A stretch of DNA of 35,562 nucleotides from NCBI RefSeq assembly GCF_030651745.1, contig NZ_JAUSCC010000141.1, positions 1 to 35,562 of the forward strand, read 5' to 3'. The notes beneath the pieces are model-generated. The model saw only the letters and a list, made by a program, of their open reading frames with translations, had not been told where the DNA came from and searched no databases. This document shows, in pieces, positions 29,800 to 35,562 of the stretch. The DNA is from Methylophaga sp. GTDB taxonomy: Bacteria; Pseudomonadota; Gammaproteobacteria; Nitrosococcales; Methylophagaceae. The stretch's first letter is position 1, and each line of letters starts with the position of its first letter. The translations under genes and the position numbers were made by a program.

Positions 29800-30123
29800 T
29801 TAACGTTCGAGCAAAGGTGTTTTGTTAGGTTTGCCATCCCACTCTTCAGCATCATCTAAAGGATCTTTTTTCTCGGATAAAACCGGCCATACCTGGGATA
29901 ATTCCGCATTAATCTGCAGAAATTCCATTTGTTCATCCGGTAAATCATCCTCAGAAAAAATAGCTTCGGCAGGACATTCAGGTTCACATAAAGTGCAATC
30001 TATACATTCATCAGGATCAATAACCAAGAAGTTAGGACCTTCGTGAAAACAGTCTACTGGGCAGACATCAACACAATCAGTATATTTACATTTAATACAG
30101 TTTTCAGTGACAACAAAGGTCAT
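29800..30123 (-). CDS. fdxA: 7Fe ferredoxin FdxA ([3Fe-4S][4Fe-4S])
   Basis: This seven-iron ferredoxin is of the Azotobacter FdI/FdxA type. Its cysteines C9, C12, C17, C21 and C25, then C40, C43, C46 and C50, match the FdI pattern shifted by one. C9, C17 and C50 would then hold the 3Fe cluster and C21, C40, C43 and C46 the 4Fe cluster. The C-terminal extension (60-107) is normal for the family. ATG at 30123 has GGAG eight bases upstream; a frame open to 30354 would add 77 residues with no homology. It is transcribed toward rpoH and away from lapA. Confidence 0.95.
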   Translation of the reverse strand: MTFVVTENCIKCKYTDCVDVCPVDCFHEGPNFLVIDPDECIDCTLCEPECPAEAIFSEDDLPDEQMEFLQINAELSQVWPVLSEKKDPLDDAEEWDGKPNKTPLLER

Positions 30124-30273
30124 GGTGAAATCTCCACAAATACATTTTTTACAGGCCAGACCTGTCAGAACGTTCGACATTCTACATGATTTACCACTGT
30201 TCTGGGCAATGAAGATAATTACGGTATGATCCGCTTCACGAACCAGATAAACCATCTGAAACAGGATGCTCCA

Positions 30274-30570
30274 ATGATCAGAAAAATTTTTATTATCGCC
30301 GTATTTATCAGTGCTTTTGTGATCAGCACTGCTTTTGCCGCATTCAATATGCAAGCGGTGTCACTGGATCTGTTTTTTGTCGAATGGCAATTGCCTTTAG
30401 CCATCCTGTTAATTGCTGTCTTACTGCTGGGGCTGCTGATCGGAGCAACGTTGATTGGCCTCAGCACTATTCGCATACGTTATGAAAACCATCGTTTAAT
30501 CAATAAATTACAAAATGCCGAACAAGAACTAAACAGCTTGCGAATCCTGCCGGTACGCGGTAACCACTAG
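30274..30570 (+). CDS. lapA: LapA, LPS assembly protein A (DUF1049)
   Basis: LapA is a small inner-membrane protein that works with LapB to control LpxC breakdown and LPS synthesis. Two membrane helices are visible (about 4-24 and 44-66), separated by the [13 protein letters not shown] linker typical of DUF1049. A C-terminal coiled coil follows ([15 protein letters not shown]). ATG at 30274 has AGGA seven bases before it, giving 98 residues; a frame open from 30226 adds 16 residues without support. It sits nine bases before lapB, as in E. coli. Confidence 0.92.
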   Translation: MIRKIFIIAVFISAFVISTAFAAFNMQAVSLDLFFVEWQLPLAILLIAVLLLGLLIGATLIGLSTIRIRYENHRLINKLQNAEQELNSLRILPVRGNH

Positions 30571-30579
30571 GCCAACATA

Positions 30580-31764
30580 ATGATGATGCAATGGTTATTT
30601 TTGTTATTGCCTGTCGCAGCAGTCTCGGGTTGGATTCTGGCCAAACGTCATTATCAACATCTTCCCCAAAAGCATGTTAAAGCGTTCAATCCAGAATATT
30701 TCAAAGGATTGAATTACCTGCTCAACGAGCAACCGGATAAAGCGATTGATGTGTTTATCGGCTTGCTTGAGGTGAATAGCGAAACAGTTGAGACACATCT
30801 GGCGTTAGCCAATCTTTTTCGCCGTCGCGGCGAAACTGAACGTGCCATTCGTATTCACCAAAATTTAATTGCCCGGCCAAGCTTGCACGGCGAACAACGT
30901 TTACAAGCCATGGTGGAATTAGGTCTCGATTATATGCATGCTGGTGTATTAGACCGTGCGGAGCACCTGTTTCTAGAATTATTACAGCAACCCAATCCAC
31001 ACCCGCAAGCAGCAAAACAATTAATGCGTATTTACCAGCAAGAAAAAAAATGGGCGCGGGCCATTGAAATGGGTAAACAGATTGATGCCAGTAAGACTGG
31101 ACAGGTTAAACCATTGATCGCCCAATTTTACTGTGAACTTGCTGAACAGCATGCCAATCAGGATAGGCACGAAGCCTTTACCATGCTTAAACAAGCGTTA
31201 TTTCAAGATGCCAATTGTGTTCGCGCCAGCCTGCTTGAAGCCAGGCTTTACCTCACAATAAACCAACCGCGTAAAGCTCTGGATGCGTTACAAAATATCG
31301 AACAGCAAAACCCCGCATTTCTTTCAGAAGCTTTGCCATATTGGTATAAGGCATATCAGCAGCTTGCGGATTTACCCGCATTGCGTGAAAAGTTATCTCA
31401 GCTGATAATCCGTCATCCAAACATGACCTCAGCCCGAATTATGCTGACCAATATTATTGTAGAGCTGGAAAACACCAAGGCCGCACAACAATTTCTCTAC
31501 GAGCAATTACATCATCACCCTTCCGTTGAGGGGCTGCATACCCTGATTAAACTCGGTGAAAATAATCAAATCGCACTTATTCCGCTAATTGATCGGGTCA
31601 CCCGCACTATGGTGGAAAAAGGTGATCGTTATACCTGTAAAAACTGCGGTTTTTCAGGTAAAACCATGCATTGGTTATGTCCAGGGTGTGCTAAATGGGG
31701 AACGGTCCGGCCCACAGAAATTCATCTTACTGCTTTGGAAAAATTATTGGATTCGGCTTCATGA
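30580..31764 (+). CDS. lapB: LapB (YciM), LPS assembly regulator
   Basis: LapB is an inner-membrane-anchored TPR protein that presents LpxC to the FtsH protease and so limits LPS synthesis. Residues 3-20 are the membrane anchor. About nine TPR units fill 35-340 (for example ETHLALANLFRRRGETERAI). A rubredoxin-like zinc module closes the protein, with C353, C356, C367 and C370 in TCKNCGFSG and WLCPGCAKWG. At 394 residues it equals E. coli LapB (389). The stop overlaps the arsC-like gene as ATGA. Confidence 0.97.
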   Translation: MMMQWLFLLLPVAAVSGWILAKRHYQHLPQKHVKAFNPEYFKGLNYLLNEQPDKAIDVFIGLLEVNSETVETHLALANLFRRRGETERAIRIHQNLIARPSLHGEQRLQAMVELGLDYMHAGVLDRAEHLFLELLQQPNPHPQAAKQLMRIYQQEKKWARAIEMGKQIDASKTGQVKPLIAQFYCELAEQHANQDRHEAFTMLKQALFQDANCVRASLLEARLYLTINQPRKALDALQNIEQQNPAFLSEALPYWYKAYQQLADLPALREKLSQLIIRHPNMTSARIMLTNIIVELENTKAAQQFLYEQLHHHPSVEGLHTLIKLGENNQIALIPLIDRVTRTMVEKGDRYTCKNCGFSGKTMHWLCPGCAKWGTVRPTEIHLTALEKLLDSAS

Positions 31765-32111
31765 GTAAAATACGTATCTATCACAACACACGCTGCAGCA
31801 AATCCCGCGAAACCCTGGCCTTGCTGGAAAATCAACAACACGATATCGAAATTATCGACTATCTGAATACACCACCGACAACAGACGAGTTAACAGTTGT
31901 TTTGCAGCTGCTTAACATGCGCCCAAGACAATTAATGCGCTCAAAAGAGACCCTCTATAAAGAACTTCAACTGGACAATGCCAAACTATCGGATCAACAA
32001 CTGATAGAAATCATGTGTGCCAACCCGAAACTTATTGAACGTCCTATCGTCATTAAAGACGATCAAGCGATCATTGGCAGACCGCCAGAAGCCGTATTGA
32101 ATATCCTTTGA
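31761..32111 (+). CDS. ArsC-family thioredoxin-fold protein (YfgD-like)
   Basis: This is a glutaredoxin-dependent arsenate reductase-family protein. The N-terminal motif YHNTRCSKSRETL carries the catalytic C12. The LMRSKETLYKEL, NPKLIERPIV and IGRPPEAVL segments match E. coli YfgD closely. Such chromosomal members are often not part of an ars operon, and no arsR, arsB or acr3 gene is near. The cellular role may be general thiol redox chemistry rather than arsenate resistance. ATG at 31761 overlaps the lapB stop; 116 residues. The arsC-like/wrbA/DUF2069 trio also occurs together in Pseudomonas. Confidence 0.93.
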   Translation: MSKIRIYHNTRCSKSRETLALLENQQHDIEIIDYLNTPPTTDELTVVLQLLNMRPRQLMRSKETLYKELQLDNAKLSDQQLIEIMCANPKLIERPIVIKDDQAIIGRPPEAVLNIL

Positions 32112-33076
<965 letters not shown>

Positions 33077-33123
33077 TTTATAAATAATGTTGAAATGCTG
33101 TGTAAGATTTACCGGAGCGTCAT

Positions 33124-33348
33124 ATGAGTACTATTCCTGCCATACAATCAGCTTATCAAGGCATACAGAGCGGTATGCAAAGCATGAATAAAAATGCCTT
33201 TGCTGTGGCCAGTGAATCTACCAAAGGTGGCGATATGGTGACGCCGATGGTAAATATGAACAGCGATAAATTTCAAGTTCAGGCATCAGCCAAAGCGTTT
33301 CAAATCAGCTCTGATACTCTGGGTACGTTGCTCGATATCAAAGTCTGA
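33124..33348 (+). CDS. Small orphan protein resembling flagellar rod/hook ends
   Basis: This 74-residue protein has no assigned function. Its N-terminus (AIQSAYQGIQSGMQSMNKNAFAVA-like pattern) looks like the amphipathic start of FlgC/FlgG-type rod proteins. Its C-terminus (FQVQASAKAFQISSDTLG, then TLLDIKV) resembles the C-terminal coiled-coil helix of the same proteins. The middle domains are missing, so it would be just the two ends that form the helical sheath. GGAG lies six bases before the ATG. No flagellar gene is nearby. It stands alone between DUF2069 and birA. Similar short flagellar-like proteins occur singly in other Gammaproteobacteria. Confidence 0.8.
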   Translation: MSTIPAIQSAYQGIQSGMQSMNKNAFAVASESTKGGDMVTPMVNMNSDKFQVQASAKAFQISSDTLGTLLDIKV

Positions 33349-33441
33349 TTTTATCTTTTTTTGATTCTATTCCAGGTAATACTGGCGAAAAAAAGACATT
33401 TGACGCTACACTATCGTCGTTACTGACTGTGAAGCCCTATT

Positions 33442-34245
33442 TTGAGTTTACCCCCATACGTTGCGCTCAACGAAACCAGCATCCGCGAAGCGCTGAGTCC
33501 CGACATCCTTCAGCAAATTGATAGTCTTCAGGTTTTCTCTGAAGTCACTTCAACCAATGATATCCTCTGGAAAAAATCTCAAAGCGGAATAAACGGTATT
33601 GCCATATGCATGGCTGAGATGCAAACAGCGGGTCGTGGACGTCGCGGTAGCCAGTGGGTTTCTCCTGCTACGGGCAATATTTACCTGTCGATAATGCGTC
33701 CGCTCAACAGTGAATCGGTTCGAAACGGTCTGAGCATCGCGATAGGGATTGCCCTAATCAACACCCTTCGTGAACTTGGAATCGAAGACTTGCAACTGAA
33801 ATGGCCTAATGATGTTTTACATAAGCGGCGTAAACTTGCAGGAATTCTTGTAGAATCACGTTACGGAAGCCAAAACTACGTTACCGTCGGCATCGGCTTG
33901 AACCTCTCACTACCGGACAATATACAGACTGCCATCCCTCAGCCCATTATCAGCCTGGAGCAACTTTGTAACCCGCTCCCCTGTCGCAATCGGCTGGCAG
34001 CTAAAATAATTCAAAATATGATTAAAACTTTAGAGCTATTTTCTCATCGTGGTCTTAATGACTTTTTGCCTTTATGGCCACAATATGATGCCTTGCATAA
34101 TCAAGCCATCAATATCATCAGTGAAGACGGTCAATTCACCGCGCTTGCTTGTGGTATCAACGAACAAGGTGAATTACGTTATATGCGAGACCAGCAAGTA
34201 GCCTACTTGTCCAACAGCCACCTCAGTATCAGGTTTGCTTCATGA
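33442..34245 (+). CDS. birA: Biotin--protein ligase BirA lacking the HTH domain
   Basis: BirA joins biotin to the biotin carboxyl carrier protein of acetyl-CoA carboxylase. The catalytic domain is complete: TSTND (36-40), GRGRRGSQW (64-72), WPNDV (121-125) and KLAGIL (131-136, K131 the active lysine), plus the C-terminal SH3-like domain. The product has 267 residues because the N-terminal winged-helix repressor domain is absent. It begins at a TTG (33442) with an in-frame TGA just upstream (33430). Its first residues, SLPPYVALN, align with the linker after the HTH of E. coli BirA. It should therefore be ligase only. The stop overlaps coaX as ATGA. Confidence 0.94.
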   Translation: MSLPPYVALNETSIREALSPDILQQIDSLQVFSEVTSTNDILWKKSQSGINGIAICMAEMQTAGRGRRGSQWVSPATGNIYLSIMRPLNSESVRNGLSIAIGIALINTLRELGIEDLQLKWPNDVLHKRRKLAGILVESRYGSQNYVTVGIGLNLSLPDNIQTAIPQPIISLEQLCNPLPCRNRLAAKIIQNMIKTLELFSHRGLNDFLPLWPQYDALHNQAINIISEDGQFTALACGINEQGELRYMRDQQVAYLSNSHLSIRFAS

Positions 34246-35081
34246 TTTTATTAGTCGATATCGGTAACAGCCAGATTAAATGGACCACTATTCAGTCCAA
34301 AGTCTTGGCTGAATCTCAAAACTTTGCCCGACCAAAAACCGGCATTAAAGTAGCCTTGAATAAAGTCTGGAAAGCACTTGAGGGTATTGAGGCCATATTT
34401 GTCAGTAATGTGGCTGGCGAAAAAATTGCCACTCAGCTAAGCGAATGGACTGAAAAACAATGGCAGCTCAAACCCGTCTTTGTCCAAAGTGAGAAACGCC
34501 GTTTTGGTGTCACCAATGCCTACGATCAGCCTGAAACATTAGGTGTTGATCGCTGGTTAGCCATAGTTGCCGGCCGCCAGCATGCCAGAGAAGCCACCTG
34601 CATTATTGATTGTGGTACTGCCATTACTGTCGATATTGTCACTGAAAAAGGTCAGCACCAAGGTGGGCTGATTGTTCCCGGCTTATCGCTGATGAAACAA
34701 ATGTTGACTGATAATACCGACGCATTAAGTAATGTTACACAAGAAAGTGAGTTCAATCTATTAGCCACTAATACGCATAGCGCCATTCAAGCCGGCACCT
34801 TGTATATGGTGTCCGCCACACTGGAAAACCTCATCACTGATTTACAACTGAATTTCAAAAACGAAATTCGCTTTCTGATTACCGGTGGTGATGCTGAAGA
34901 ATTAATTCCCTTATTGCCACAACCGCTTATCCATGAGCCCGATTTGGTTCTGAAAGGTTTGGCGCAATATGCCAGACAATCCAACCATCGCAATCAGAAT
35001 AAAACCGCAACAGAAACTGAATCATCGACAGACGAAAACCTAGACGAAGATTCAACGGCATTGCCAGAAAACGCGAACTGA
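34242..35081 (+). CDS. coaX: Type III pantothenate kinase
   Basis: CoaX phosphorylates pantothenate, the first step of coenzyme A synthesis. It is the ASKHA-fold type, which is not inhibited by CoA and needs a monovalent cation. Motifs are DIGNS with D6, VDRWLA (102-107), IDCGTAITVD (122-131, with D123) and GGLIVPGL (141-148). Residues from about 246 to 279 form an acidic, serine-, threonine- and asparagine-rich tail beyond the usual domain end. The birA-coaX pairing is common in Gammaproteobacteria. CoaD, a later step, is encoded about 12 kb away. Confidence 0.96.
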   Translation: MILLVDIGNSQIKWTTIQSKVLAESQNFARPKTGIKVALNKVWKALEGIEAIFVSNVAGEKIATQLSEWTEKQWQLKPVFVQSEKRRFGVTNAYDQPETLGVDRWLAIVAGRQHAREATCIIDCGTAITVDIVTEKGQHQGGLIVPGLSLMKQMLTDNTDALSNVTQESEFNLLATNTHSAIQAGTLYMVSATLENLITDLQLNFKNEIRFLITGGDAEELIPLLPQPLIHEPDLVLKGLAQYARQSNHRNQNKTATETESSTDENLDEDSTALPENAN

Positions 35082-35103
35082 GATAAGCTTTCGCCCCCTT
35101 ATA

Positions 35104-35194
35104 GGAGAACTGGCCGAGTGGTTGAAGGCGCACGCCTGGAAAGTGTGTATAGGTTAATAGCCTATCGAGGGTTCGAATCCCTCGTTCTCCGCCA
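35104..35194 (+). tRNA. tRNA-Ser (GGA)
   Basis: A class II tRNA of 91 bases with encoded CCA. The acceptor stem pairs GGAGAAC (35104-35110) with GTTCTCC (35184-35190); discriminator G and CCA follow. The anticodon stem CACGC/GTGTG closes the loop CTGGAAA (anticodon GGA, reading UCC and UCU). The long variable arm (GTATAGGTTAATAGCCTAT region) and the TTCGAAT T loop fit tRNA-Ser. Confidence 0.97.
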
Positions 35195-35431
35195 ATTAAA
35201 TAAATGCCATTAACAATTTTAAATTCAATTGGTTAGGCCATAGTCGCCATAACTAAATCCTCTCTCGCTTAAACCTATCACTTTACCCACGATTCATGCC
35301 CTAAAAAATCTTTTGTGCATGGATATGTTGGTTTATTCATTTTCATACCAAGTCATCTTTAAAATTCTCCTTTTTTATTGGTTCAATGCATGGCACTAAA
35401 GCCAAAAAAAGCATAGAATACCCAACTCTAT
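35195..35431 (+). other. Non-coding gap between tRNA-Ser and 4.5S RNA
   Basis: An AT-rich stretch of 237 bases. I see no gene, repeat or attachment-site duplication of the tRNA end. TAGAAT at 35414-35419 is a plausible -10 box for the 4.5S RNA but lies about 12 bases before the RNA, and only a poor -35 (TGGCAC, 35391-35396) stands 17 bases upstream. No clear terminator for the tRNA is visible. Confidence 0.5.
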
Positions 35432-35546
35432 GGTGGCCCAGCCGGTCTCCTCGCGACGATATGTTGGTTACCACGTCAGGCCCGGAAGGGAGCAGCGCAG
35501 CCATCGGACTCGGGCGCCGAGATTGGGCTGGTTTGGGTCACCACCC
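35432..35546 (+). ncRNA. ffs: 4.5S RNA of the signal recognition particle
   Basis: This RNA binds Ffh and contacts FtsY to target nascent membrane proteins. The ends pair as GGTGGCCC (35432-35439) with GGGTCACC (35535-35542), one G-T pair included, followed by ACCC as in E. coli. The conserved apical part reads GTCAGGCCCGGAAGGGAGCA, with the GGAA tetraloop and the asymmetric loop bases for Ffh binding. The length, about 115 bases, equals E. coli 4.5S RNA. Exact mature ends are estimated. Confidence 0.96.
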
Positions 35547-35562
35547 TTATGACCACATTGGG

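Noticed and set aside
30124..30354. N-terminal extension of the 7Fe ferredoxin frame
   Set aside because: The added 77 residues have no ferredoxin likeness, and the ATG at 30123 has a good ribosome-binding site and the family N-terminus TFVVTENC.
31761..32111. Part of an arsenic resistance operon
   Set aside because: No arsR, arsB, acr3 or arsA is nearby, and the sequence is closer to YfgD than to plasmid ArsC.
33349..33441. Remnant of the BirA helix-turn-helix in another frame
   Set aside because: The 93 bases contain stops in all plus frames and are too short for a winged helix; no HTH-like pattern is seen.
35195..35431. Integration site of a mobile element at tRNA-Ser
   Set aside because: No repeated tRNA 3' end, integrase or foreign-looking gene follows; the next feature is the 4.5S RNA.

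Overview
The window is a compact piece of a gammaproteobacterial chromosome carrying almost only housekeeping genes. A methylotroph-like member of the Thiotrichales/Piscirickettsiaceae such as Methylophaga is my best guess. That guess rests on gene content and order (type I GlnA with NtrBC, an Alvin-type ferredoxin next to coaD, type III pantothenate kinase next to birA, an H-NS family protein of the KYRHP/TW type); no species marker is present. There is no mobile element, phage gene, CRISPR array or toxin locus, and no gap longer than about 240 bases.

Region by region. Positions 1-5001 (minus strand) hold the 3'-truncated initiator tRNA-fMet, ntrC and ntrB (nitrogen two-component system), a DUF4124 envelope protein with a proline-rich tail, and glnA. 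A sigma-54 promoter and two NtrC-type palindromes 31 bases apart lie upstream of glnA, so the regulator and its target promoter are both visible here. Positions 5176-21428 (minus strand) form one tightly packed run of 14 genes, many with 1-26-base overlaps: leuS, lptE, holA, proA, nadD, an ElyC/YdcF-like gene, rsfS, rlmH, maf, rng, yhdP, tldD, a PP-loop tRNA-thiolase-like gene and tusA. Its themes are translation and ribosome maturation, outer-membrane biogenesis, NAD and proline synthesis, and, at the end, sulfur transfer.

Positions 21586-26077 (minus strand) hold an H-NS family protein, an 8Fe ferredoxin, coaD, rsmD and a pair of M16 peptidases, one catalytic and one lacking the metal site. 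Divergent from these is ftsY-ftsE-ftsX and then rpoH (plus strand, 26135-29741), the classic signal recognition/cell division/heat-shock sigma cluster. A bidirectional terminator separates rpoH from the convergent 7Fe ferredoxin gene fdxA. Positions 30274-33348 (plus strand) carry lapA-lapB (control of LPS synthesis), a YfgD-like ArsC-family protein, wrbA, a DUF2069 membrane protein and a small orphan flagellar-rod-like protein. The end (33442-35562) has birA without its usual DNA-binding domain, coaX, tRNA-Ser(GGA) and the 4.5S RNA of the signal recognition particle; the particle's receptor, ftsY, lies about 8 kb away.

The parts most worth a second look are the THUMP-less PP-loop protein coupled to TusA, the sigma-54/NtrC architecture between tusA and glnA, the HTH-less BirA, the small flagellar-like orphan, and the inverted repeat wrapped around the tRNA-fMet promoter. 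No clearly new multi-gene system is visible; the closest candidate is the PP-loop/TusA pair.
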